NCBI GenBank assembly: GCA_016781135.1
Contig: JADDQY010000090.1
Coordinates: 1-63,986 of the forward strand
Origin: Actinomycetota bacterium
GTDB taxonomy: Bacteria > Actinomycetota > Acidimicrobiia > Acidimicrobiales > CADCSY01
Length of the DNA stretch: 63,986 nucleotides
Reading direction: 5' to 3'
Under the pieces are notes generated by a model that saw only the letters and a list, made by a program, of their open reading frames with translations, did not search any database and had not been told where the DNA came from. The position numbers and the translations under genes are program-made. Shown here piece after piece: positions 23,615 through 32,515 of the stretch. How positions within the stretch are numbered: position 1 is the stretch's first letter; every line of letters begins with the position of its first letter.

Positions 23615-24793
23615 TCAGACGAGGGTGCCGGTCTCGGTGAGCTCGTCCTTCCAGGCAGCCAGATCGGCCAGGCGGGCGTCGTTGGAGAAGACCTCCACGA
23701 GCGGAAGGTCGAGGCCCAGGCGCTTCTGCATCTGGCGCACGTCGCGCTCCTGGTCCCACAGGACCAGCGTGGCCGCCACGCCCGTGGTGCCGGCCCGGGC
23801 GGTACGCCCCGATCGGTGGACGTAGGCCTTGTGGTCCTCGGGCGGGTCGTAGTGCACCACTACGTCGATCTCGTCGACGTGGATGCCTCGGGCGGCCACG
23901 TCGGTGGCCACCAGCACGTGCAGCTTCCCGGCGGCGAAGTCCCGCAGCGCCCGCTCCCTGGCGCTCTGGCGCAGGTCGCCGTGGATGGGCTGGGCGGCGA
24001 CGCCTTCACGGGCGAGCTGGAGGGCAAGGCGGTCGGCCCCCCGCTTGGTGCGCACGAAGATCAGGCAGCGCTCGCTGCCCCGGGCGATCGCCGCCGCCAC
24101 CCGCACCTTGTCCATCTGGTGCACGAGGAAGAAGCGGTGCTCCATGTCATCGACGTCGACGCGATCGGACTCGACCTCGTGGAACGCCGGCTCGTGCATG
24201 TGCACCCGGACCACGTGATCGACGTCGCCGTCGAGCGTGGCCGAGAACAGCATGGTCTGGTGGGGGCCGACGACACGGCGGAGGATCCATTCGACCTGGG
24301 GCAGGAAGCCCATGTCGGCCATCCGGTCGGCCTCGTCGAGCACGACGGTGCCGACGTCGGCGAGGGAGACCGCGCCCCGGTCGATGAGGTCGATGAGCCG
24401 GCCCGGCGTGGCCACGACGATGTCGATGCCGCGCCGCAGCGCCGTCGACTGGCGGTCGAGGTCGGTGCCGCCGTAGACCGCCCTCACCGTACGGCCCCGG
24501 ACCTTGCCCAGGGGAGCGAGCTCGGCGGCGACCTGGGTGGCCAGCTCCCTGGTAGGCACGAGGACCAGGGCACGAGGCCGGCCCGGCGCGGCCGAGTCGA
24601 CCCGCTCGACGAGGGCAAGGCCGAAGGCGAGGGTCTTGCCCGAGCCGGTCTTGGCCCTGCCGCACACGTCACGCCCGGCCAGGGCGTCGGGCAGGGTCAG
24701 GCGCTGCACGGGGAACGGCTCGGTGATCCCCCGCTCGGCGAGGGCATGGACGAGGTCGGCCGAGATGCCGAGCGCGTCGAAGGTGACGTTCAT
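23615..24793 (-). CDS. DEAD-box RNA helicase
   Basis: This is a compact 392-residue ATP-dependent RNA helicase with little beyond the two RecA domains. Motifs in order are the Q-motif GITEPFPVQRLTLP, I AKTGSGKT, Ia PTRELA, Ib TPGRLID, II DEAD in VVLDEADRMADMGF, III SAT, V TDVAARGIHVDEID and VI HRSGRTARAG. The start is the ATG at 24,793 behind an AGGAGCAG site. It probably acts in ribosome assembly or cold adaptation. The 130-base leader upstream could hold control elements, but none is obvious. Confidence 0.94.
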   Translation of the reverse strand: MNVTFDALGISADLVHALAERGITEPFPVQRLTLPDALAGRDVCGRAKTGSGKTLAFGLALVERVDSAAPGRPRALVLVPTRELATQVAAELAPLGKVRGRTVRAVYGGTDLDRQSTALRRGIDIVVATPGRLIDLIDRGAVSLADVGTVVLDEADRMADMGFLPQVEWILRRVVGPHQTMLFSATLDGDVDHVVRVHMHEPAFHEVESDRVDVDDMEHRFFLVHQMDKVRVAAAIARGSERCLIFVRTKRGADRLALQLAREGVAAQPIHGDLRQSARERALRDFAAGKLHVLVATDVAARGIHVDEIDVVVHYDPPEDHKAYVHRSGRTARAGTTGVAATLVLWDQERDVRQMQKRLGLDLPLVEVFSNDARLADLAAWKDELTETGTLV

Positions 24794-24927
24794 GATCTGC
24801 TCCTGTCGGATCGTGCAATGCGGTGGGTCGGCCTCGGCGACTCCGCACAGAAGCGAGAGGAGCAAGTGAGGTGACCCGCGAGGCCCGCCGGATGCAGGAC
24901 TCGCAGAACTGTCGGCCAGCCTACCCG

Positions 24928-25764
24928 TTACTCCCAGAAGTCGAGGGCACGGCGTACGGTCTGTTCGAAGTCGGCGTCGTCGAGGTCTCGGCGCAACTGG
25001 GCGATGAGCTCGGCGTCGGCGCCAACCAGTCGGCGCAGGGGGTGGGCGTGGCTCGTGGCCGCCTCGTAGACGGCGGCTGCCACGGTGGCGGGGTCACCCG
25101 GGCGGTCCCGCCCGGGCAGCCTGGCCGACGCCGCCTCCCAGCGCCGCCGCAGCCCGGCATAGGCAGAGGCATCGTCGGGGTCGGCGATCAGGCGTTGGTC
25201 GTGGAAGCCGGTGGCGAAGGTGCCGGGCTCGATGATCGCCACGCGGATCCCGAAGGGCTTGACCTCGTAGTGCAACGCCTCGCTCATCGCCTCCAGGGCG
25301 AACTTGGTGGCCGAGTAGACGCCACCGAACGGAGACGCCACCCGTCCGGCGATCGACGACACGTTGACGATCACCCCGCTTCCCTGGCGGCGCATGGCCG
25401 GGAGCACCGCCCGGCAGACCCGGAGGGGGCCGAACACGTTCGTCTCGAACAGGATCCGGGCGTAGGCATCCTCGGTCTCTTCAACTGCTCCCCACAGCCC
25501 CACGCCGGCGTTGTTCACCACTATGTCGAGGCGCCCGTAGCCGTCGAGGAGCCGGGCGACGGCGGTGTCGACCGACGCGGCATCGGTGACGTCGAGGGCG
25601 ACCACGTCGAGGTCGACCGCTTGTGCGGCGGCGGCACGACCGAGTGCGTTCGCTCGGGCGCGGTGGCGCACCCCGGCCACGACGGTCTCGCCCATCCGGG
25701 CGAAGTGCAGCGCCGTGGCCAATCCCAAGCCCCGGCTCGCACCGGTGACGAGGGCGACGCCCAT
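24928..25764 (-). CDS. short-chain dehydrogenase/reductase
   Basis: This is a classical SDR of 278 residues with VTGASRGLGLATALHF (NAD(P) binding), NNAGVGLWG, the catalytic serine in VSSIAG and Tyr-x-x-x-Lys in GVYSATKFALEA. The start is placed at MGVALVTGAS (25,764); an upstream in-frame start at 25,803 adds 13 arginine-rich residues and is less likely. PGTFATGFHD is a typical SDR C-terminal loop. The substrate is unknown. It lies downstream of an alpha/beta hydrolase on the same strand, perhaps in a lipid-related operon. Confidence 0.9.
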   Translation of the reverse strand: MGVALVTGASRGLGLATALHFARMGETVVAGVRHRARANALGRAAAAQAVDLDVVALDVTDAASVDTAVARLLDGYGRLDIVVNNAGVGLWGAVEETEDAYARILFETNVFGPLRVCRAVLPAMRRQGSGVIVNVSSIAGRVASPFGGVYSATKFALEAMSEALHYEVKPFGIRVAIIEPGTFATGFHDQRLIADPDDASAYAGLRRRWEAASARLPGRDRPGDPATVAAAVYEAATSHAHPLRRLVGADAELIAQLRRDLDDADFEQTVRRALDFWE

Positions 25765-25866
25765 CAGTGGCCGACGCCGGCCGCGGCGGGCCGACAGGAC
25801 CACGGCAGCGCTGACGCCACCGCTGCGGTCGTCGACGCCGGCTGCGGTGGCTGCATGGGCGGCTCC

Positions 25867-26847
25867 TCAGGTCGGAAGCGACAGGGTGGCGCGGGTGGAG
25901 AAGTTGGGGGAGGCCGTCCGGGCGATGACCCACTCCAGGGCGGCGACGGTCGCCGCCTCGAAGCGGTGAGGCTCGAGCCAGCACGCCCGGTGGTTGCCGA
26001 CGAGGCTGAAGACGGCGGCGCCGGGCACCGCCGCCGCCAGAGCCCGCTGCTTGGAGGGCGACACGAGCTCGTCCTCGGTGGTGACGACCACGGCGGTGGG
26101 TACGTCGATGCAAGGAGCGAACCCAGAGGGGTCGAACTCTCCCATCGCCCGCCCGGCGTCGGCAAACTGCCGGCTGTTGCCCCGCTGCAGCTCCCCGTTC
26201 AGCCACGCCTGCCAGGGGGCGAGATCGGGGGAGCGCTCCAGCGCGTCTCGCACCACCCGCTCGGCGAACCCCTCCGACGCACCGAGGCGCGACATGAGCT
26301 CGACCAGGCCGATGATCTTCCACAACACGCGCTCCCGGCGCCGGGCCCGCCAGTCGAGGCTGGTGGCCTCCAGCACCAGCCCACTGACGAGCTCGGGGTG
26401 GCGTCGCCACAGGGTCAGGGCGATCGAGCCGCCCATCGAGTAGCCGCAGACCACCGCCGGGGCGGTCCCCAGATGGCGCAGCAGCCCGGCGGCGTCGTCG
26501 GCGGCGGCCTCGAGGGAGAAGTGCTGCTGGGTGCGCAGGCCTCGCCCGTGTCCCCGGTGATCCGGGGCCACCACCTGACCGAGCGCTGACAGCGGTTCGT
26601 AGACCCGCCACCAGTTGAGGTCGGCGGAGATCACCCAGCCGTGCAGCAGCAACACCGCCGGACCACCAGCAGGGCCGGCGGTCCGGCGGTAGAACATCTC
26701 CCCTCGACCGGGAACGGTGGCCACCCGACCTTCGGGCAACGGCGGCGGTAGTGGAGGCGCTCCACCCCCGGCCTCGACCCGGCGGAGGAAGCGCCGGGCC
26801 CGAACCCAGCCCTCCCGCCAGCGGTGATGATCGACGCCCGTCCCCAT
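25867..26847 (-). CDS. alpha/beta hydrolase
   Basis: This 326-residue hydrolase has the oxyanion motif LLLHGWVISADLNW, the DHRGHGRG segment, the nucleophile elbow VCGYSMGGSIAL (Ser), TTEDELVSPSKQ (Asp) and GNHRACWLEPHRF (His). The catalytic triad is complete. An N-terminal extension of about 45 basic, proline-rich residues precedes the fold. The cap domain (about 175-255) is helical. It resembles actinobacterial esterase-like hydrolases with lipid or aromatic substrates. It is followed by the SDR gene. Confidence 0.9.
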   Translation of the reverse strand: MGTGVDHHRWREGWVRARRFLRRVEAGGGAPPLPPPLPEGRVATVPGRGEMFYRRTAGPAGGPAVLLLHGWVISADLNWWRVYEPLSALGQVVAPDHRGHGRGLRTQQHFSLEAAADDAAGLLRHLGTAPAVVCGYSMGGSIALTLWRRHPELVSGLVLEATSLDWRARRRERVLWKIIGLVELMSRLGASEGFAERVVRDALERSPDLAPWQAWLNGELQRGNSRQFADAGRAMGEFDPSGFAPCIDVPTAVVVTTEDELVSPSKQRALAAAVPGAAVFSLVGNHRACWLEPHRFEAATVAALEWVIARTASPNFSTRATLSLPT

Positions 26848-26856
26848 CCCCGGTGA

Positions 26857-27129
26857 TCAGCGCCGCGCGTAGCGGCCTCCGGCAGCGACCCGATATACGG
26901 CCAGCACGATCAGCGCCCCGACGATCGCCGAGACCCATGTGGCCAGGTCGAAGAATTGCTCGTTCACGTCGCGGCCCAGCAGGGCGTTGGCGAGGAACCC
27001 ACCGATGAGCGCCCCGACGATGCCGAGGAGCATGGTGACGATGATCCCGCCGGGGTCGTCACCGGGCATGACCGCCTTGGCGATGAGCCCGGCCAGCAGT
27101 CCCAGCACGATCCATCCGATGATGCCCAT
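26857..27129 (-). CDS. GlsB/YeaQ/YmgE-family small membrane protein
   Basis: This is a 90-residue, glycine-rich protein with three hydrophobic helices (MGIIGWIVLGLLAGLIAKAV, GGIIVTMLLGIVGALIGGFL, and a third near the end). PGDDPGG and the GL-x-A-K motif are hallmarks of this transglycosylase-associated family, induced by stress in many bacteria. The ATG at 27,129 has a GGAGG nine bases upstream; the earlier ATG at 27,138 directly abuts that GGAGG and cannot use it. Its exact function is not known. Confidence 0.88.
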   Translation of the reverse strand: MGIIGWIVLGLLAGLIAKAVMPGDDPGGIIVTMLLGIVGALIGGFLANALLGRDVNEQFFDLATWVSAIVGALIVLAVYRVAAGGRYARR

Positions 27130-27254
27130 CTCGATCATCCTCCTTCGCCGCCGGCGCTGATCGCCGGCATGGACAACCAGTGTTCCCGTGAACGCGCGGA
27201 GTGAAACTCGTTGGACTACACCCTCCCTCCCGGATGGGTGAGGGGTGGCCGACG

Positions 27255-28214
27255 TCAGCAGGTCGCAACCGCCTCGAGCACCCGGCCGAAGCGCTCGAGC
27301 ACGTCGGGTTCGAGGTCGAGGTCGGCGGCGGCGGCGTTGTCGTCGACGTGGCTGATCCGGGTGGCCCCCACGATCACGCTGGCGACGTCGGGCTGGCGCA
27401 GGCACCAGGCCAGGGCCAGCTGTGACAGGGTGCAACCGGCCTCCTCGGCCACGTGGCGGGCTCGGGCAACAGCGGCGAGGGTCTCCGGGGTCAGCCACGA
27501 GGCCATGAACTGGCGTCCGCGCCCAGCGGCCCGGCTGCCTTCGGGTACGTCGTCGGGGGTCTGGTACTTCCCGGTCAACACCCCCTGGGCGAGCGGCGAC
27601 CACACCACGTTGCCGATGCCGAGCTCGGTCGAGGCCGGCAGCACCGAGCGTTCAATGCGGCGCTGGAGGGCGCTGTACTGCGGCTGGTTGCTGATCGGCG
27701 GGGCCCAGTGCTCGGCTCGGCACAGCGCGACCACGTCGCGCAACTGGTCGGCCGACCACTCCGACGTGCCCCAGTAGACGATCTTGCCCTGACGCACCAG
27801 ATCGTCCATGACCCGACAGGTCTCCGCCAAGGGAATGTCGACATCGAAACGGTGGCACTGGTAGAGGTCGAGGTAGTCGACGCCCAGGCGTCGCAGCGAA
27901 TGATGGACCTGCTCCCACACGTGCTTGCGGGACAACCCCGAGTCGTTGGGGCCCTCCCCCATCGGGAAGTAGACCTTGCTGGCGAGCACGTAATCGTCGC
28001 GCCGTACGCCGGCCAGGGCCCGACCGAGCACCTGCTCGGCCCGACCGCGGGCGTAGACGTTGGCGGTGTCGAAGAAGTTGATCCCGAGCTCGAGGGCCCG
28101 GCGCACGCACGCCATCGCGATGTCCTCGGCAACCGTGCCGCCATAGGTGAGCCACGACCCGAGGCTCACCGCCGACACCTGGACCCCGGAGTTGCCCAAC
28201 CGGCGATAGCGCAT
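27255..28214 (-). CDS. aldo/keto reductase
   Basis: This 319-residue NADPH-dependent aldo/keto reductase is of the Kv-beta/YghZ-like group. It starts MRYRRLGNSGVQVSAVSLGS at 28,214. The catalytic tetrad is visible in FFDTANVYARG (Asp, Tyr), ASKVYF (Lys) and LYQCHRFD (His). WSPLAQGVLTGKY and VIVGATRISHVDDN form the cofactor-binding C-terminal region. A longer frame starting at 28,307 adds 31 residues without family match. It is likely to reduce toxic aldehydes or sugars, and stands alone. Confidence 0.93.
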   Translation of the reverse strand: MRYRRLGNSGVQVSAVSLGSWLTYGGTVAEDIAMACVRRALELGINFFDTANVYARGRAEQVLGRALAGVRRDDYVLASKVYFPMGEGPNDSGLSRKHVWEQVHHSLRRLGVDYLDLYQCHRFDVDIPLAETCRVMDDLVRQGKIVYWGTSEWSADQLRDVVALCRAEHWAPPISNQPQYSALQRRIERSVLPASTELGIGNVVWSPLAQGVLTGKYQTPDDVPEGSRAAGRGRQFMASWLTPETLAAVARARHVAEEAGCTLSQLALAWCLRQPDVASVIVGATRISHVDDNAAAADLDLEPDVLERFGRVLEAVATC

Positions 28215-28403
28215 GCCTCCGCCTACCCGCCTCTCCCCCGAAGCGCACCGCCGTGCGTCGCCGTGGAGCCGGGGGGACCCGTCGGATGGAGGCCCGCCCG
28301 GCGGCAAGTGGGCGACCGAGCGTCGAGCACCAACCTGGTGACCAGGCGATGGCGACCTCAGGGGGTGGCTGGAACCCCAGGCCCGACCGGGGTAGCCCGG
28401 GGA
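28215..28403. other. intergenic gap between two same-strand genes
   Basis: There is no gene-like frame here with family resemblance. The sequence is GC-rich and holds the end of the osmolyte-binding gene transcript and the start region of the aldo/keto reductase. I see no clear terminator with a T-run. Confidence 0.3.
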
Positions 28404-29375
28404 TCAGCCTCCGAAGCCGTGCTCGGCCAGCCAACGGGCGGCAACCACGGCCGCGTCCTGCTCCTCGATGGTCATCTGGCGGTTGAGATCGGACAGCTCA
28501 GCGGTGGTGAGTTGGGCCGACACCCGGTCGAGACGCTCGACGAGCGTCGCGCCGTAACGCTCGACCATCTGACGGCGGGCCACCGGCACTACGTTCTCGG
28601 CGGGCTGGAGCGACCGGTCGTCGGCGAGCAGTACCAGGTCGCCAGCGGCCAGATGGCCGTCGGTGGTGAACAGCAGCCCCACGTCGATCTCGCCACCGCT
28701 GAGCGCCGCCCGGGTGCCACGCCCCCCGCTGTCGAGGGGGACGAAGCGCTCGAAGTCCAGGCCGTAGACGTTGCGCAACCCGATCAGGCAGTAGGGCCGC
28801 TCGCGACACTCCGGGGGGCCGCCGAAGACGAGCTCGCCGGCCACGGGGGCCAGGTCACTGATCGAGCGCAGGCCGAAGCGCTCGGCGGTGTCCCGACGCA
28901 CCACCACGCCGTTCTGGTTCTCTGCAGGGGCGAGCGACAACACGACCAGCTCCCGCTCGGCGAGCACGTCGGACAGGCGCTGGCGGGCCGAGGCGGCGTC
29001 GAGGGACGGCTCGGCGGCATCGGGCTCGAGGTAGGCGAGCGCCGATCCGAGGTACTCGGGCACCAGGTCGACCAGACCCTGCTCGAGGGCCGGCCCCATG
29101 ATCTCGCGAGGGCCGACGTGGAGCTGGCGGGCCACGGGTACCCCGACGTTCTCCATCGCCTGGGCGTACAGCTCGGCCAACAGCCCGCTTTCGGGGAAGT
29201 TGAACGAGCCGACGGTGACCGCGTCCGGCCGGACGGCGGCCTCCGGAGAGCGCTCCGGGCCCCTCGGCCCGCAGCCGGCAGCGGCCACCACCAGCACCAC
29301 CACGGCGGCTGCCAGCGAGGACCACGACCCGCGCCGACGGCGGCCGGCCCAGACCCTCGCCGCCCGTGCGCTCAG
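28404..29375 (-). CDS. glycine betaine/osmoprotectant-binding lipoprotein (OpuAC/ProX type)
   Basis: This substrate-binding protein has an N-terminal lipoprotein signal (VVVLVVAAAGC) followed by VTVGSFNFPESGLLAELYAQ, QLHVGPREIMGPALEQGLVD, VPEYLGSAL and a C-terminal LNRQMTIEEQDAAVVAARWL, all typical of quaternary-amine binding proteins. No permease or ATPase gene is adjacent, so it may serve a transporter elsewhere. The best start is a CTG at 29,375, six bases after AGGAGG; no ATG, GTG or TTG fits. A remote ATG at 29,471 would overlap the divergent gene start. It gives 323 residues. Confidence 0.82.
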   Translation of the reverse strand: MSARAARVWAGRRRRGSWSSLAAAVVVLVVAAAGCGPRGPERSPEAAVRPDAVTVGSFNFPESGLLAELYAQAMENVGVPVARQLHVGPREIMGPALEQGLVDLVPEYLGSALAYLEPDAAEPSLDAASARQRLSDVLAERELVVLSLAPAENQNGVVVRRDTAERFGLRSISDLAPVAGELVFGGPPECRERPYCLIGLRNVYGLDFERFVPLDSGGRGTRAALSGGEIDVGLLFTTDGHLAAGDLVLLADDRSLQPAENVVPVARRQMVERYGATLVERLDRVSAQLTTAELSDLNRQMTIEEQDAAVVAARWLAEHGFGG

Positions 29376-29469
29376 GTGCGACCTCCTCGTCGGCTGGCCC
29401 CGGAAGCGTCGGACCAGGGTCCTCTCCGACCGGTACCATACCGGCCGAACCGACCCCGGCGGGTGAGGC

Positions 29470-31182
29470 ATGACGACAGTGCAAGGCCATTCGAGCAGTG
29501 CGACTGGCAGCGCGACCGCCGGCCTGGCCGTCGTCTCCCGAACGGGACGGCGCCGGCGGCCCTCGGGCGAGGCACCGCCGCTGCCCCACCCCATCAACGC
29601 CAGCGGATGGTTCTCCCTCAGCGTGGCTGCCGCCATCGCCCTGGTGTGGCTGCTGCTGTACCTCGGCACCGGCACCAGCCCGGTGCGGGCGGTGGTCAGG
29701 GCAGACATCGCCGTCCTGCAGTGGATCGAGCAGCAGCGCACCGACGCCCTCACCGCGGTCATGCTCGATCTGCACGCGCTCGGGTCCCACTGGCTGGTGC
29801 GGGCGCTGCGGTGGGGCACGTTGCTGGCGCTACTCGTGCTGCGCCGGTTCCGTCACCTGGCGGTGTTCCTCGGCCTCATCCTGGCCGTGGCCGCAGTCAC
29901 CGCCACCAGCTCGCTCGCCGTGGGCCGGCTCCGTCCCGTCGGCGTGGAGATCCTCGGCTCCTGGGACGGCTACTCCCACCCGTCGGCGCCGGTGGCGGCG
30001 CTGGGCCTGAGCCTCATGGGCGCGCTGTACACGCTGGTGCCCGGGGGGACGTGGCGCAACCGGGCGAAGTGGCTGGTGGCGGCCCCGGTGGCGGTCCTGT
30101 CGGTGGCCCGGCTCTACCTCGCCGTCGACCACCCGAGCGACGTCCTCGTGGGCGCCGTGCTCGGCATGGCCGTGCCCGTCGTCGCCTTCCGCGTGCTGAC
30201 CCCAAACCAGATCTTTCCTGTCTCCTACCGCCGGGGGCGTACCGCCCACCTCGACATCGGCGGGCGCCGGGGCGAGGCCATCGCCTTGGCCCTGTACCAG
30301 CAACTCGGGCTCACCCTGGTCGACGTGCAGCCGTTCCACCTCGAGGGCTCGGCCGGGTCCACGCCGCTGCTACTGCGGGTCTGCCGGGGCGGTGACGGCG
30401 AGGAAGCCCAGCTGTTCGGCAAGCTCTACGCCGGGGCCCATCTGCGGTCGGACCGCTGGTACAAGCTCGGACGGGCCATCCTCTACGGCCGACTGGAGGA
30501 CGAGGGGACCTTTTCCAGCGTACGGCGGCTGGTCGAGTACGAGGACTACCTGTTGCGGGTGATGGGCGACGCCGGGCTTCCGGTGCCGTTGTCGTACGGG
30601 TTCGTCGAGATCACCCCCGAGCGGGAGTACCTGTTGGTCACCGAGTTCCTGGCCGGAGCGGTGGAGCTCGACGCCGCCGAGGTCGACGACGGGGTGATCG
30701 ACAGCGGCCTCGCCGTGGTGCGCCGGATGTGGGACGCCGGCCTCGCCCACCGCGACATCAAGCCGGCCAACGTGTTGGTGCGGGGCGGGAAGGTGCTGCT
30801 GATCGACCTCGCCTTCGCCACCGTCCGCCCGTCGCCGTGGCGCCAAGCCGTCGACCTCACCAACATGATGCTCACCCTGGCCCTGCGCAGCAGTCCCGAG
30901 CAGGTCTACGAGCGGGCGCTGCTGCTGTTCTCCCCCGACGACATCGCCGAGGCACTGGCCGCCAGCCGCAGCGTCACCATCCCCTCCCAGTTGCGTCACC
31001 GCCTGGCCAGCGACGGCCGCAACCTCCTTGGTCGCCTGTGCCAGCTGGCGCCCCAGCGTCCTCCCATCTCCATCCAGCGCTGGAGCATCCGCCGCATCGG
31101 GCTCGCCCTCGGCGTCGTCGGCGCGGTGGCGTTCGGGCTCGGGTTGCTGGCGATCAGCCTCCACACCACCGGGATGTTGTGA
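29470..31182 (+). CDS. PAP2-type phosphatase fused to a protein-kinase-like domain
   Basis: This is a 570-residue membrane protein. The N-terminal half (about 40-240) is a PAP2-type domain with five to six helices, SLAVGRLRPVGVEI, SHPSAPVAALGLSL (where relatives have PSGH) and a terminal LAVDHPSDVLVGAVL. The middle (about 270-540) is a kinase-like fold with a YKLGRAILYGRLED helix, the catalytic HRDIKPANVLVRGG and a DFG-equivalent LIDLAFA. A last helix (LALGVVGAVAFGLGLLAIS) anchors the end. The histidine of PSGH is replaced by Ala or Pro, so the phosphatase half may be inactive. It heads a three-gene operon with overlapping stops. Confidence 0.88.
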   Translation: MTTVQGHSSSATGSATAGLAVVSRTGRRRRPSGEAPPLPHPINASGWFSLSVAAAIALVWLLLYLGTGTSPVRAVVRADIAVLQWIEQQRTDALTAVMLDLHALGSHWLVRALRWGTLLALLVLRRFRHLAVFLGLILAVAAVTATSSLAVGRLRPVGVEILGSWDGYSHPSAPVAALGLSLMGALYTLVPGGTWRNRAKWLVAAPVAVLSVARLYLAVDHPSDVLVGAVLGMAVPVVAFRVLTPNQIFPVSYRRGRTAHLDIGGRRGEAIALALYQQLGLTLVDVQPFHLEGSAGSTPLLLRVCRGGDGEEAQLFGKLYAGAHLRSDRWYKLGRAILYGRLEDEGTFSSVRRLVEYEDYLLRVMGDAGLPVPLSYGFVEITPEREYLLVTEFLAGAVELDAAEVDDGVIDSGLAVVRRMWDAGLAHRDIKPANVLVRGGKVLLIDLAFATVRPSPWRQAVDLTNMMLTLALRSSPEQVYERALLLFSPDDIAEALAASRSVTIPSQLRHRLASDGRNLLGRLCQLAPQRPPISIQRWSIRRIGLALGVVGAVAFGLGLLAISLHTTGML

Positions 31183-31799
31183 CGCCGGCCGCCAGCCCGG
31201 TACGCGGCGGCACCGAGCTCGCCGAGCGGGGACGACCGGTGCACGTGTTCGACCCCAGGCTCCTGGCCGGCCTCACGCTGCTGGCGGCGGCGCTCGCCGG
31301 CGGCTGCGCCCGGCCGGCGACCACCATGCCCGGTTGCGAGCCGGGCGGGCGGCTCGGGATCCTCGCCCAGGCCGTGCCCACGGCGTCCCGCGTGCCGTGC
31401 CTCAAGGAGATGCCGGTGGGGTGGAACTTCGACGCCCTCGACGTCGACAGCGAGAGAGCGCGCTTCTGGCTCGACTCGGACCGTGCCGGGGTCCGGGCCG
31501 CCGAGGTGGAGCTGTCGTCCACCTGCGACGTCGGGGGGGCCACCCCCGTCGCCGTCGAGGAGGAGGCCACCCGGCGCTACCAACGCCTGACCTCGCTGTC
31601 GCCCCGCTTCGTCGGCACCACCTACGACGTCTTCGACGGCGGGTGCGTCACCTACCGCTACGACCTCGTCAACGGTCCGCACATCGTGCTCTATCAAGAG
31701 CTGCACGAGGCGGTGTCGCTCTTCTCGCGCCACGGGCTGGCCGAGGACGTGCGGGCCGACCTCGGCGTCGACCTCGATCCGAAGGGACGTCGGCGATGA
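31179..31799 (+). CDS. hypothetical lipoprotein
   Basis: This is a 206-residue protein starting at a GTG that overlaps the previous stop (GTGA). After 20 polar residues a hydrophobic segment ends in a lipobox (LLAAALAGGC). The exported part has a conserved pair of cysteines (STCDVGG and DGGCVTYRY) and RFVGTTYDVFD. No known domain is recognised. Its stop overlaps the start of the next PAP2 gene (ATGATG), so the three genes are translated together. A cell-envelope role is inferred from its position between two lipid phosphatase-like proteins. Confidence 0.75.
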   Translation: MTPAASPVRGGTELAERGRPVHVFDPRLLAGLTLLAAALAGGCARPATTMPGCEPGGRLGILAQAVPTASRVPCLKEMPVGWNFDALDVDSERARFWLDSDRAGVRAAEVELSSTCDVGGATPVAVEEEATRRYQRLTSLSPRFVGTTYDVFDGGCVTYRYDLVNGPHIVLYQELHEAVSLFSRHGLAEDVRADLGVDLDPKGRRR

Positions 31800-32515
31800 T
31801 GTTCCGCGACCACCGCCGGGCGGTGGAGATCGCCGCCGGCTCCGTCGTGGCCACGGTGGTGCTCATGCTGATGGTGGCCTTCGACGCCACCCGAGCGGCG
31901 ATCCAGCCCCTCGACGACGCCTGGCTCGACGCCATGGACGCCATCCAGTTCCCGCCCTTGGTGGCCCTGGCCGAGGTGCTCGACGTGGCCGGGAGCGCCT
32001 GGGTCACCGCCCCGCTGCGCCTAGCGGTCGCCCTCTGGCTGCTGAAGCGACGCCGGTGGGCCCACTTCGGAGCCCTGGCCCTGGCCGTCGCCGTCTCCGA
32101 GGTCGGCATCGGCCTGCTCAAGGGCGCCATCGCCCGACCCCGCCCCCCGGGAGGGCTGGTGCAGACCACTGGCTTCTCCTTCCCCTCGGGCCACGCCACG
32201 GCGTCGGCGGTGACCGCCATCACCCTGGTGGTCGTGTTGCTTCCCCCGGGTCCGGCGCGCTGGCGATGGGAGCTGCGGGCCGGTCTGTTCGTGTTCGCCA
32301 TGGCCCTGAGCCGGACCTACCTCAACGCCCACTGGCTGTCCGACGCCGTTGCCGGCACCCTGTTCGGCACCGCCGCCGTGCTGGCCGCGGTGGTCACCGT
32401 GATCGGGCTGCGCAACCGGCTGCGGCCCCGGTTCGCCCATGCCCCTACGGGCCGACCCCCGCCATCTCCGTGGGGTGCTTCCAGCTCGCCCGGCGACGCC
32501 ACACCAGATAGGTGA
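31796..32515 (+). CDS. PAP2-family membrane phosphatase
   Basis: This is a 239-residue integral membrane phosphatase with all three PAP2 motifs: KGAIARPRPP, FPSGHATASA and SRTYLNAHWLSDAVAG. It probably removes phosphate from undecaprenyl diphosphate or a phospholipid at the outer face of the membrane. It is translationally coupled to the preceding lipoprotein. Its 3' end overlaps the end of a convergent gene by 71 bases, so its last 24 residues (Pro/Ser-rich) are encoded by both-strand sequence. Confidence 0.92.
   Translation: MMFRDHRRAVEIAAGSVVATVVLMLMVAFDATRAAIQPLDDAWLDAMDAIQFPPLVALAEVLDVAGSAWVTAPLRLAVALWLLKRRRWAHFGALALAVAVSEVGIGLLKGAIARPRPPGGLVQTTGFSFPSGHATASAVTAITLVVVLLPPGPARWRWELRAGLFVFAMALSRTYLNAHWLSDAVAGTLFGTAAVLAAVVTVIGLRNRLRPRFAHAPTGRPPPSPWGASSSPGDATPDR

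Noticed and set aside
27453..30395. 980-codon + frame across the aldo/keto reductase and binding-protein genes
   Set aside because: Antisense shadow; the - strand genes have full catalytic and signal motifs.
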